From positions 970,647 to 1,034,646 of the forward strand of contig JAEUHC010000019.1 of NCBI GenBank assembly GCA_016794785.1: 64,000 nucleotides of DNA, given 5' to 3'. Under the pieces are notes generated by a model. That model searched no databases and was not told the origin of the DNA. It saw only the letters and a list, made by a program, of their open reading frames with translations. Position 1 is the first letter of the stretch. Every line of letters starts with the position of its first letter. The DNA comes from Opitutaceae bacterium. Lineage in GTDB: Bacteria; Verrucomicrobiota; Verrucomicrobiia; Opitutales; Opitutaceae. The position numbers and the translations under genes are program-made. This document shows positions 23,734 through 32,276 of the stretch, piece after piece.

Positions 23734-25749
23734 ATGCGGTTCCTGCCAACACGGATTTGCTTCCTGATCGGAATTTGCGCGGGCCTCGCCTGGCTTTCCT
23801 CCGCCCAAGCGCAGCCGCCTCCGGTTGCTCCCGTCGTCGGTGGCACCGTCAATCCGTTTGCTCCGCCGGCGGAAAAGGTCCTCTCGATCTTCGACTATCG
23901 CAGGATCGGCAACGTCTCGGAAAGCCTGCGGGAGTTCATCGAACTCAACGAAGATCTGCCGGGAAGCGTGCGGCCCGCCCAGCTCACGACGGACGCGGCG
24001 CGCGGCAACCTTCGGACGCTGTTGTCGGGAGAAAAGAACCGCGCCTTCATGAAAGCCGTGGGCGAATCGCCCGGTCTCCAGAAGGTGGAGGGGCTGAATG
24101 CCGCGGCGTTGAGTTTCTTCGCGCGGGGGCGGGGGGTCGAGGCGCTGGCCTGTCTTTTTCTCGCCGTTGAAAAGACGCCGCAGGACGCCTCGGCGCTGCT
24201 CAATCTTGCGTCAGCGGCGTTGGCCTTCAGCCGGGCCAACGAGGCGCTTGCGCTGATCGCCGCGGCGGAGAAAGGCGGTCCGCTTCCGGCCGGAGCCTGG
24301 GGCATGGCCGGTGCCCGGCTGGCGGACTATCTCCGCGGCTACGCCTTCATGCTGCGCGGCGAATACCGCGCCGCCCGGCCGCTGCTCGCGCGGGTGGTCG
24401 AGGCGGAGCCCAACCTCAAGGAGGCGGCGCTCGCGCTGGCGCTCGTCGAATCCAAGCTCGGGGAGAACCCGCGAAAATCCTTCCTGCTCGGCGTCTGGCG
24501 ACAGCGGGGAAAACTCACGGTCAACGATCCGAAGGAGCCGGCGACCGAGGAGGAGGCGAAGCGGGAGCCCGATGCGTTCACCGAGGGCGAGGACGTATCG
24601 CCCTCGATGGCCAGCCTCTTTGACCTGTCGCGCGGCACCCCCGGCCGCCTCAACCCCATCCAACGGCCGCGGACACCCCACGAGCTGATGACGATGACCA
24701 AGGCCTACACCGGGAGCATGCTCGAGTGCATGAGTGCGGCGGCGCATCATCACAACAACATCGCCGGCCCGGCGGTGGCTGGATTTGAAGGCTCCAAGGC
24801 GTCGCGCGCCTACCAACGCCGCATGATGGCGCTCTATAACCGTGCCACCATCCGTTTTGGCGCCGTGCCCGAAATCGACCGCGCCGCGCGCGAGGTGGAT
24901 TTTTTGCGCGCGCAACTCGACCGGCTCACCGAGGCCGAAATCGCCGAGGCCATGATGGCACGGGAGCCTATTCTGCGCCGTCACGCTGAAATCAACAACC
25001 GCCCCGGCTTTCAGTTAACCAATGCCGAACTGCGCCGGCAATTCGCGGAGCTCAACACCACCACGCAGCGCGTGCTTGAGCGCACCTCCCGATTGGTCGA
25101 AAGCTACCACAAGGCGCTCGACCACGAGTTCACGCTCCGCAGCAGCTACATGCACGGCATGCTGGCCCACATCGGGGCGCCGGCGCTGCGCACGGCCTTG
25201 CTCGCGGAGGCCGAGGCGGTGCGCAACGAGATGCAGATCCTGCAGCTCAGCGCCGTGATCAATCTCGCCAACGCCATCGGCGCGCCGACCGAGGACGCCG
25301 CGGCGGGCACTGCCGCGGCGGGCGAGGCAGGCCGCGGTCCACCTTGTTCCGACGATGATTCGAAGTGGTCTTTGTCCGCCAATCTGGAGGTCGTGAGCGT
25401 GGAGCTCACCTGCAACAGCGTGTCGCTCGAGGTGGAAAAAGACCTGATTCCCGAAGTCGTGAGTCTCTCGGGCGAGCTGACCCTCGAGACGTCCGGCACA
25501 GTCTCGGTTTTTGTCGGCCCCAAGGTGGGCCTGCTCGGTGTCGGCAGCGCCAAAGGCGGTGGTTATATCACCGTCGGCAAAGAGGGCGTGCAGGACATCG
25601 GCGTGAAAGGCGAGGTCAAGGCCTCGGCGCCTGTCGGGGCGTTGCCCGGAAGCTACAAGGTCGGGGAAAGCAAGATCTCATTCCTCCCGGGGCCTGATCC
25701 GGGGCCTCCGCCCGGGCCGCTTCCGGCGTTTTCCGGCGCGGAGCCGTGA
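23734..25749 (+). CDS. Secreted TPR-like protein
   Basis: The 671-residue protein has a signal peptide (CFLIGICAGLAWLSSAQA, cleavage near residue 26). Residues 100-260 contain tetratricopeptide-like repeats (ALACLFLAVEKTPQDASALL, YLRGYAFMLRGEYRAARPLL). A long helical part follows, and then a beta-rich C-terminal 130 residues with repeated Gly/Lys motifs and a Pro-rich end (GPDPGPPPGPLP). I recognise no family beyond TPR. It is 103 bases after the discoidin-like gene on the same strand and of similar design, so a three-gene unit is likely. Confidence 0.75.
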   Translation: MRFLPTRICFLIGICAGLAWLSSAQAQPPPVAPVVGGTVNPFAPPAEKVLSIFDYRRIGNVSESLREFIELNEDLPGSVRPAQLTTDAARGNLRTLLSGEKNRAFMKAVGESPGLQKVEGLNAAALSFFARGRGVEALACLFLAVEKTPQDASALLNLASAALAFSRANEALALIAAAEKGGPLPAGAWGMAGARLADYLRGYAFMLRGEYRAARPLLARVVEAEPNLKEAALALALVESKLGENPRKSFLLGVWRQRGKLTVNDPKEPATEEEAKREPDAFTEGEDVSPSMASLFDLSRGTPGRLNPIQRPRTPHELMTMTKAYTGSMLECMSAAAHHHNNIAGPAVAGFEGSKASRAYQRRMMALYNRATIRFGAVPEIDRAAREVDFLRAQLDRLTEAEIAEAMMAREPILRRHAEINNRPGFQLTNAELRRQFAELNTTTQRVLERTSRLVESYHKALDHEFTLRSSYMHGMLAHIGAPALRTALLAEAEAVRNEMQILQLSAVINLANAIGAPTEDAAAGTAAAGEAGRGPPCSDDDSKWSLSANLEVVSVELTCNSVSLEVEKDLIPEVVSLSGELTLETSGTVSVFVGPKVGLLGVGSAKGGGYITVGKEGVQDIGVKGEVKASAPVGALPGSYKVGESKISFLPGPDPGPPPGPLPAFSGAEP

Positions 25750-25926
25750 TTATCTCGCACTATGGAAGACCCTTGGCGTGGTCGAATTCCTCGGCGCGCC
25801 TCCAGCATGACACGGTTGTGATCGGGTCTGGCCGAGAAAGCCGTTGACCATCGCCGACCCATCCCCGGAATCGGCGGTTTTGCGGCGCGTGACATCACCA
25901 CAACCTTTTTCCCGACGGACCACGGC

Positions 25927-27840
25927 ATGAGCGAACGGATCTCCCACGAGTGCGGCGTCGCGCTGGTGCGGCTGCTCAAGCCGCTCGCCTACTACCAGGA
26001 GAAATACGGCAATCCGCTCTGGGGATTCACCAAGCTTTTCCTCCTGATGGAAAAGCAGCACAACCGCGGCCAGGATGGCGCGGGCGTGGCCTGCGTGAAA
26101 CTCGACATGCCGGCGGGCGCGCCGTTCATGTTTCGCGAGCGCAACATCGAGCCCGCCCCGCTCGACCGCATCTTCCGCACCATCACCGCCGGCTACGACG
26201 AGTTGGTGAAGCGCGGCGACGTCCACCCGGAGTGGGCGCACACGGTGAAGGAGCGGTTCGACTTCGGCGGGGAGCTGCTCATGGGCCACCTCCGCTACGG
26301 CACTAGCGGCGGCTACGGCCTCTCCTCCTGCCACCCGTATTTTCGCCGGAGCTCTTGGCCCACGCGCAACCTCGCCCTCTGCGGCAATTTCAACCTCACC
26401 AACACGGAGGAGCTCAACCAGTCCCTCATCGCGATCGGCCAGCACCCGATCTTCGCCACCGACACTCAGGCCATCCTGGAAAAAATCGGCTTCTTCCTCG
26501 ATCAGGAGCACGAGGAGATCTACCGGTTCCTGCGCGGCCGCGACCTCGGCGGCGAGGACCTCTCGCGGCGCATCAGCGAGGATCTCGATGTCACGCGCGT
26601 GCTCACACGCGCCTCGCAGAAATGGGACGGCGGCTACGTGCTCGCGGGCCTCATCGGCAACGGCGACGCCTTCGTCGCGCGCGATCCCTCCGGCATCCGG
26701 CCGTGTTTCTACTTTCAGAACGACGAGGTCGTCGCCTTCGCCTCCGAGCGTGCGCCGCTGATGACGGTATTCGACCTCGCGGTCGAGCAGGTGCGCGAGG
26801 TCGAGCCCGGCCACGCCGTCGTGATCAAGAAGCGCGGCACCGTCGCCTCGGCGCCGTTCACCGCGCCCCTGCCGCGCGCCTCGTGTTCCTTCGAGCGGAT
26901 CTATTTTTCACGCGGCAACGACCTCGACATCTACCGCGAGCGCCAGGCCCTCGGCGGCCAGCTTGCGCCGCAGGTGCTCAACTCGATCAACCACGAGTGG
27001 GGCAACACCGTCTTCAGCTTCATCCCCAACACCGCCGAGACCGCCTTTTACGGCCTCATGTCCGCGCTGCGCACGCGGCGGCGTGACGAGGTGAAGGCGG
27101 CCATCCTCCAAGCCAGCCGCGAGGGCCGCCTCGACGAGGCTCTGCTCGACGATCTCATCCTGCGCAACTGGCCGCGCGGCGAGAAAGTCGTGAGCAAGGA
27201 CATCAAGGCGCGCACCTTCATCGGCCAGGAGACGATGCGCAACCAGCTCGCGAGCCACGTCTACGACATCACCTACGGCTCCGTGCGGGCGGGCGTGGAC
27301 AACCTCGTCGTCGTCGACGACTCGATCGTGCGCGGCACCACGCTCAAGCGCTCCATCCTCCGCATCCTCGCGCGCCTCGATCCCAAGAAGATCGTGATCG
27401 TCTCCACCGCGCCGCAGATCCGCTACCCGGATTGCTACGGCATCGACATGGCCGAGCTCGGGAAATTTATCGCCTTCGAGGCCGCCATCTCGCTGCTCCA
27501 CGAGCGTGGCCAAAACGCCCTGCTCGACGAGGTCTATGAACTCTGCCGCGACGAAGTGGCGCGCGGCGGTTCCATCAACCACGTGCGCCGTCTCTACGAT
27601 CCGTTCAAGCCCGAGGAGATTTCGCACAAGATCGTGCAACTCGTGCGCCCCAAGTCGCTCGAGTGGCAGGGCGAGTTCGAGATTATCTTCCAGTCCATCG
27701 AGAGTCTGCACCTTGCGGTGCCTCATCATCGCGGCGACTGGTATTTCACCGGGAAATATCCCACGCCCGGCGGCTACCGCGTGGTGAACCAGGCCTACGT
27801 GAACTACTACGAGAAAAAAGAAGGCCGACGGGCGTATTGA
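25927..27840 (+). CDS. purF: Amidophosphoribosyltransferase, long form
   Basis: PurF makes phosphoribosylamine from PRPP and glutamine, the first step of purine synthesis. The class II glutaminase begins at the Cys in MSERISHECGVALV; eight residues precede it and are probably removed to expose the Cys. LMGHLRYGTSG and the DPSGIRP block fit. The PRPP-binding motif NLVVVDDSIVRGTTL is near residues 457-471. At 637 residues it is about 130 longer than the E. coli and B. subtilis enzymes; extra sequence appears in the glutaminase part and the C-terminus. purM follows 11 bases later, so the two are an operon. Confidence 0.94.
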   Translation: MSERISHECGVALVRLLKPLAYYQEKYGNPLWGFTKLFLLMEKQHNRGQDGAGVACVKLDMPAGAPFMFRERNIEPAPLDRIFRTITAGYDELVKRGDVHPEWAHTVKERFDFGGELLMGHLRYGTSGGYGLSSCHPYFRRSSWPTRNLALCGNFNLTNTEELNQSLIAIGQHPIFATDTQAILEKIGFFLDQEHEEIYRFLRGRDLGGEDLSRRISEDLDVTRVLTRASQKWDGGYVLAGLIGNGDAFVARDPSGIRPCFYFQNDEVVAFASERAPLMTVFDLAVEQVREVEPGHAVVIKKRGTVASAPFTAPLPRASCSFERIYFSRGNDLDIYRERQALGGQLAPQVLNSINHEWGNTVFSFIPNTAETAFYGLMSALRTRRRDEVKAAILQASREGRLDEALLDDLILRNWPRGEKVVSKDIKARTFIGQETMRNQLASHVYDITYGSVRAGVDNLVVVDDSIVRGTTLKRSILRILARLDPKKIVIVSTAPQIRYPDCYGIDMAELGKFIAFEAAISLLHERGQNALLDEVYELCRDEVARGGSINHVRRLYDPFKPEEISHKIVQLVRPKSLEWQGEFEIIFQSIESLHLAVPHHRGDWYFTGKYPTPGGYRVVNQAYVNYYEKKEGRRAY

Positions 27841-27851
27841 AGCATTCACCC

Positions 27852-28958
27852 ATGGCCCTTTCCTACGAATCCTCAGGCGTCCGCTACGATCAGCTCGATG
27901 CGTTCAAGCGCGCCTGCCAGCAGGCCGCGAAGACGACCGCCGGTCTCCTGCAGGACCACGGCTACTCCGAGCCCGCGACCACGCGTGGCGAGAGCGCCTA
28001 CCTCATCGAGGCGGCCGATCATTTTCTCGCGCACGTCGAGGAGGGCCTCGGAACCAAGAACCTCGTGGCCGACGCCGTCTATGCCGCGACCGGGAAATGT
28101 TTCTACCGCGAGATCGCGATCGATACCGTCGCCACCATCGTCAACGACCTCATCACGTGCGGCGCGCTGCCGATCTCGGTGGCGATGCACGCGGCCGTGG
28201 GCGACTCGGGCTGGTTTGCCGACGCGACGCGCACCAACGCCCTCGTCGCCGGCTTTGCCGAGGGGTGCAAAGCGGCGGGCGCGGTGTGGGGCGGAGGGGA
28301 GACGCCCACGCTCGGCGGCGTTGTGGAGCCCGAGGCCATCGTGCTCGCGGGTTCGGCCATCGGAAAAATCTCCCCGAAAAACCTGCGCATCACCGGCGAC
28401 GTGCGCGATGGCGACGCGATCCTTTTCTTCGCGAGCTCCGGGGTGCAGACCAACGGACTCTCGCTCTGCCGCCGTGTGGCGACCCAGCTTCCGCGCGGCT
28501 ACGAGACGCCGATCGGTCACGGCGATCCGCGGTCGTTTGGCGAGGCGCTGCTCGCGCCCTCGGTGATCTACGTGGCGTTTGTGCGCGAATGCCAGCGCCG
28601 CGGTCTAAAGCTGAACTACGTCGCGCACGTGACCGGCCACGGCTGGCGCAAGCTGATGCGACTCGACGAGCCGTTCGTCTACGAAATCACGGCGCCGCGG
28701 CCGGCTCCGGCGTTGTTTCGGTTTTTGCAGGAGGCCGGGCCGATCCAGGAGCGCGAGATGTATGCGACCTTCAACATGGGCGTGGGCTTCGCCGCCTACG
28801 TCGCGCCGGAGCAGGTCGAGGCCGCGCTGGAGATTGCGCGCGCCACGGGCTACGATGCGTGGCAGGCGGGACGGGTGAAGAAGTCGGGCCTGCGCAAGGC
28901 GGTCGTCGTGCCTTCGCTGGGTTTGGAATTCGGCGGCGAGACGCTGCAGGTTCGCTGA
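27852..28958 (+). CDS. purM: Phosphoribosylformylglycinamidine cyclo-ligase (AIR synthase)
   Basis: PurM closes the imidazole ring of FGAM to form AIR. The 368-residue protein has the PurM landmarks: SSGVRYDQLDAFKR start, VNDLITCGALPISV, GWGGGETPTLGGVVEP-like WGGGETPTLGG, SSGVQTNGLSLCRR and VAHVTGHGWRKLMRL, with TFNMGVGF near the end. It follows purF by 11 bases. The start at 27852 is the first ATG and fits the family N-terminus; the upstream open frame is an overlap with purF. With purL at 15.4-19.6 kb three successive purine genes are present. Confidence 0.94.
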   Translation: MALSYESSGVRYDQLDAFKRACQQAAKTTAGLLQDHGYSEPATTRGESAYLIEAADHFLAHVEEGLGTKNLVADAVYAATGKCFYREIAIDTVATIVNDLITCGALPISVAMHAAVGDSGWFADATRTNALVAGFAEGCKAAGAVWGGGETPTLGGVVEPEAIVLAGSAIGKISPKNLRITGDVRDGDAILFFASSGVQTNGLSLCRRVATQLPRGYETPIGHGDPRSFGEALLAPSVIYVAFVRECQRRGLKLNYVAHVTGHGWRKLMRLDEPFVYEITAPRPAPALFRFLQEAGPIQEREMYATFNMGVGFAAYVAPEQVEAALEIARATGYDAWQAGRVKKSGLRKAVVVPSLGLEFGGETLQVR

Positions 28959-29054
28959 AAATCGAGGGGCGAAGCCGCCGCATTTTTGCATCTTGGGGGC
29001 TTGGCTTTTTGGCCCATGCGGAAATCGCTCACGCGGTGAAAAAAGAGTGGCGGC

Positions 29055-29465
29055 GTGCTGATCCGCGCGCTGTCATCCGCGCCTCCGGCCGTGATAACTC
29101 CTGACGAATCCTACGCAGTCCTTGAGGGTGCGCTCTACGGGCTTGGCCCGTTCGGCAGCCGCTTGGTCCGGCACGAGCCGCTCGCGACCGCGGTCGTGGA
29201 ATTTTGCCGCAAGCCGCTGCGCACCTATGTGCGCGAGCATCCCTTTGGCCTGCTGCCTGGCCTGCCGAATCTCTACTGCCTCGACGGTGCGCATCGCTTG
29301 ATGTGGATGGCTGAGTGGCCGTTCCGTGAGGATCCGTGCGCGCGCATCATCGACGAAGTCGAGGGTGAGCTCATCACGGAATCCGCCAGCGGGGTGATCG
29401 TGATGCTTGATGCGGCGACGGGGCGGTTCATCGCGTCGTCTGATGTCTCGCAGGCGACCGCTTGA
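29055..29465 (+). CDS. Hypothetical protein
   Basis: The predicted product has 136 residues with a GTG start at 29055. It has no signal peptide or membrane span. Features are an N-terminal SYAVLEGALYGLGPFGSRLV segment and EFCRKPLRTYVREHPFGLLP, with balanced composition as in real soluble proteins. I do not recognise a family. It stands alone between purM (96 bases upstream) and the sugar catabolic cluster (108 bases downstream). Reality of the gene is supported by length and codon pattern only. Confidence 0.5.
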   Translation: MLIRALSSAPPAVITPDESYAVLEGALYGLGPFGSRLVRHEPLATAVVEFCRKPLRTYVREHPFGLLPGLPNLYCLDGAHRLMWMAEWPFREDPCARIIDEVEGELITESASGVIVMLDAATGRFIASSDVSQATA

Positions 29466-29530
29466 GCGGATTGGGTGCTGATCGTTGCGCGCGATTGTGT
29501 CTGCAGCGGGCGCGTCGCGCGTTGACGCAC

Positions 29531-29545
29531 GCGGGAAAATCCCGC
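29531..29545. promoter_or_regulatory. Perfect inverted repeat ahead of the sugar cluster
   Basis: GCGGGAAAATCCCGC has 6-base arms around three A. A TTGACG at 29523-29528 just before it could be a -35 element, so the repeat would lie between -35 and -10, a usual operator place. No clear -10 is visible; the regulator is unknown. Confidence 0.35.
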
Positions 29546-29573
29546 CAGTTTCGCGGCCGCTCCCCCGAACCCC

Positions 29574-30305
29574 ATGCGGCCCATCGTCCAAATCTCGCTC
29601 GACCTCATTGACCGCGCCGAGGCGCTCGCCACGGCGGAAATGGCGCTCCGTGCGGGCGTGGACTGGCTGGAGGCGGGCACGCCGTTTATTCTCGCCGAAG
29701 GCGTGCATGGCGTGCGCGCGCTGCGCGAGCGGTTTCCCACCACGCCCATCGTAGCTGATCTGAAGATCATGGATGGCGGCTATCTTGAGGCCGAGATGAT
29801 GGCCAAGGCGGGCGCGACGCATGTGGTCGTGATGGCGCGGGCGCACGAGGAGACACTCAAAGTCGTGGTCAAGGCGGGTCGCGACTACGGCGTGAAGGTG
29901 ATGGGCGATAATCTCGGGTTTCCCGACATGGTCGACGGCGCGAAGATCATCGAGGACCTCGGGTGCGACTACGTGATTCACCACATCGGCTACGATGAGC
30001 GCCGCGGCATCGCGGCGGCGGGCCGGCGGATGCCGAACCCGCTCGATCAGCTGCGCGAGATCGTCGCCGCGGTGAATGTGCCGGTGCAGGCCGTGGGCGG
30101 TCTCACGCTCGAGCAGGCGGTGCGGACGCCGGAGTATGGCGCGCCGCTGGTCGTCATCGGCGCCCCGCTGGCGGTGGACGCCGATGCGTTTCGCACCGCC
30201 GATGGCAACCTCGAGGGCACGCTCCGCATCATCTGCGATCGCGTGCATGGTTTCGGTGACGTGAAAGTAGGGCGGGTCTGTGACCCGCCCTCGAACACCA
30301 GATGA
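29574..30305 (+). CDS. HUMPS-family enzyme (hexulose-6-P synthase / keto-gulonate-6-P decarboxylase-like)
   Basis: The 243-residue TIM-barrel protein belongs to the orotidine-phosphate decarboxylase superfamily, HUMPS branch. The catalytic DxKxxD motif is seen as VADLKIMDGGYLEAEMMAKAG, with LEAGTPFI before it and AVGGLTLEQA near the phosphate site. Members either make hexulose-6-phosphate from formaldehyde and ribulose-5-phosphate or decarboxylate 3-keto-L-gulonate-6-phosphate. The pathway context favours sugar acid breakdown, but the choice is open. The last 12 residues, GRVCDPPSNTR and the preceding V, are encoded by a palindromic repeat (30267-30292), so the natural stop has been lost. First gene of a five-gene same-strand cluster. 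Confidence 0.85.
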   Translation: MRPIVQISLDLIDRAEALATAEMALRAGVDWLEAGTPFILAEGVHGVRALRERFPTTPIVADLKIMDGGYLEAEMMAKAGATHVVVMARAHEETLKVVVKAGRDYGVKVMGDNLGFPDMVDGAKIIEDLGCDYVIHHIGYDERRGIAAAGRRMPNPLDQLREIVAAVNVPVQAVGGLTLEQAVRTPEYGAPLVVIGAPLAVDADAFRTADGNLEGTLRIICDRVHGFGDVKVGRVCDPPSNTR

Positions 30306-30336
30306 CTTCCGAGGGCGGGTCACAGACCCGCCCTAC
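30267..30336. repeat. GGGCGGGTC palindrome pair, locus 3
   Basis: Inverted copies 30267-30292 and 30311-30336, again with an 18-base spacer as at 3971-4040. The first copy and the spacer encode the final residues and stop of the HUMPS gene; the second lies before the dehydrogenase start. Confidence 0.9.
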
Positions 30337-30351
30337 TCAAAACCTGCGCGC

Positions 30352-31377
30352 ATGAAATCCCCTGCCGTCGTCAACTTTTCCTCCACGCCGCACAGCGTGG
30401 AGCTGCGCGAATTCGCGCGCCCGGAGCCGGGCGCGGACGATGTAATCCTCGCGGTCGAGGCTGTGGGCGTCTGCGGCAGCGATCTGCATCAATGGACCGG
30501 ACATCACAGCTGGCCGGTGAACTACCCGGTCGTGCTCGGCCATGAGTTCGGGGGACGGATCGCGTCGCTCGGCGCGAATGTGAAAGGTTGGAGCGAAGGC
30601 GACCGCGTCGTCAGCGAGACCGCCGCGGTGATCGATCTCAACAGCCCGCTCACCCGCGCCGGCCTCTACAATCTCGAGCCGAGGCGCAAGGGCTTCGGCT
30701 ACGGCGTCGATGGCGCGATGACGCGTTTTGTGCGCGTGCCGGCGCGCTGCCTGCATCGCGTGCCGGCAGGGCTCGCGATGGAGCACGCGGCGCTCACCGA
30801 GCCGTGCTGCGTCGCCTACAACGCCGTCGTCAACAACGCCAAGGTCCGCCCCGGCGATCGCGTGATCGTGCTGGGGCCGGGGCCGATTGGGATCCTCTGC
30901 GCGGCGATGGCGAAGCTCGCGGGCGCGGAGGTCGCGCTCGTCGGCCTTGAGCGCGACAAGACGCGCCTCGAAGTCGCGAAAAGCTATGGCTGCTCGGTGA
31001 TCATCGGCGACGCGAGCGCGTGGGCGCGGGAGCGCGACGGTCTCGGCGCCGACGGCGTGATCGATGCGGCCGGCGCCTCGGCGGCGCTGAAGACCGCGCT
31101 CGAACTCGTGCGCCCCGCCGGCTGGATCAGCAAGGTGGGCTGGGGCCCGCAGCCGCTGAACTTCTCCCTCGATCCGCTGGTGCAGAAAAACATCACGCTC
31201 CAGGGCAGCTTCAGCCACAACTGGCCGATCTGGGAGCGCGTGCTCGCGCTGCTGGCCTCCGGCCAGCTCGACGTGCGCCCGATTCTCGGCGGCGTGTGGG
31301 CGCTGGAGAGCTGGCACGAGGCGTTCGAGAAAATGCACACCGGCGAAATCGTGAAGGCTGTGCTCAAGCCCGCCTGA
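30352..31377 (+). CDS. Zinc-type sugar/alcohol dehydrogenase without structural zinc site
   Basis: The 341-residue protein is a medium-chain dehydrogenase. The catalytic zinc ligands are visible in VGVCGSDLHQW and LGHEFGG, plus a Glu in ALTEPCCVAYN. The NAD-binding turn is VIVLGPGPIGILCAAMAKLAGA. The lobe that normally holds four Cys for structural zinc (after GDRVV) instead reads SETAAVIDLNSPLTRAGLYN and has none. Sorbitol, threonine or L-idonate type dehydrogenases are the nearest general relatives; the substrate is unknown. The ATG at 30352 starts after the repeat pair. The SDR gene follows 10 bases later. Confidence 0.88.
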   Translation: MKSPAVVNFSSTPHSVELREFARPEPGADDVILAVEAVGVCGSDLHQWTGHHSWPVNYPVVLGHEFGGRIASLGANVKGWSEGDRVVSETAAVIDLNSPLTRAGLYNLEPRRKGFGYGVDGAMTRFVRVPARCLHRVPAGLAMEHAALTEPCCVAYNAVVNNAKVRPGDRVIVLGPGPIGILCAAMAKLAGAEVALVGLERDKTRLEVAKSYGCSVIIGDASAWARERDGLGADGVIDAAGASAALKTALELVRPAGWISKVGWGPQPLNFSLDPLVQKNITLQGSFSHNWPIWERVLALLASGQLDVRPILGGVWALESWHEAFEKMHTGEIVKAVLKPA

Positions 31378-31387
31378 GGTTTCCACC

Positions 31388-32170
31388 ATGCGCCTCAAGG
31401 ACAAAGTCATCATCGTCACCGGCGGCACGAGCGGCATCGGCCAGGCGATCGCTGAGCGTTGCGTGGCCGAGGGCGCGCGGGTGCTGGTGCATGGGATTGA
31501 GCGCGCCGACGGCAAGGCGGTCGTGAAGAAACTCGGCGCCAAGCGCGCCGCGCTCTGCCTCGCGGACTTGGCGGACCCGGCGAGCCCAGGGAAGATTGTG
31601 GCGGCGACGCTGAAGGCGTTTGGCCGCATCGATGGCCTCGTGAACAACGCCGCGATCGTCGCGCGCACCAACCTCGAGACGACAACGGTCGCGTTCTTCG
31701 AGCGCATGATGGCCGTGAATCTCCGCGCGCCGGTGTTTCTCATTCAGGCCGCCTTGCCGCACCTCAAAAAATCCGAAGGCAGTGTGCTCAACATCGGCTC
31801 GATCAACGCCCACAGCGGGCAGGCCAACTTGCTCGACTACAGCCTCTCGAAGGGCGCCTTGCAGACACTCTCGCGCAACCTCGCCAACGCCCACTGCAAC
31901 GACCGCGTGCGCTTCAACCACCTCAACGTGGGCTGGGTGCTCACTGATCGCGAATACCACCACCAGATCGAGCACGGCATGGCGGCGGACTGGCACAAAA
32001 CCCTGCCGCAGCAATTCGCGCCTTCGGGCCGGCTCATCATGCCCGAGGAGATCGCCAGCGCCGCGGTTTATTGGCTTGGCGACGAGTCGCGGCCCATCAG
32101 CGGCTCGGTCGTCGAGCTGGAGCAGTATTCGATCATCGGGCGGAATCCGAACAAGGGAAACGGGAAGTGA
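31388..32170 (+). CDS. Short-chain dehydrogenase/reductase
   Basis: This classical SDR of 260 residues has the cofactor motif TGGTSGIGQA near residues 11-20, NNAAI, the catalytic Ser in NIGSINAHSG, and YSLSK. These are the normal Ser-Tyr-Lys residues. No Asp or basic residue pattern clearly decides between NAD and NADP. Ten bases after the zinc-type dehydrogenase and part of the same cluster, so it is likely a second oxidation/reduction step on a sugar or sugar acid. Cytoplasmic. Confidence 0.88.
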   Translation: MRLKDKVIIVTGGTSGIGQAIAERCVAEGARVLVHGIERADGKAVVKKLGAKRAALCLADLADPASPGKIVAATLKAFGRIDGLVNNAAIVARTNLETTTVAFFERMMAVNLRAPVFLIQAALPHLKKSEGSVLNIGSINAHSGQANLLDYSLSKGALQTLSRNLANAHCNDRVRFNHLNVGWVLTDREYHHQIEHGMAADWHKTLPQQFAPSGRLIMPEEIASAAVYWLGDESRPISGSVVELEQYSIIGRNPNKGNGK

Positions 32171-32180
32171 CGAACCTCGA

Positions 32181-32269
32181 CACAGAGACCACAAAGAACA
32201 GAAAGAGGTCACAGAGAGATGGCATTGCTCTGTGTTCTCTAGTTCGGGCTCCGTGCCCTCTGTGACCTG
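32181..32269. repeat. CACAGAG-type inverted repeat, intergenic copy
   Basis: The element begins CACAGAGACCACAAAGAACA and closes with CCGTGCCCTCTGTGACCTG. It sits in the gap between the SDR stop and the isomerase start, and matches the two copies that lie inside purL. This shows that the family normally lives between genes. Confidence 0.88.
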
Positions 32270-32276
32270 TATTCCC

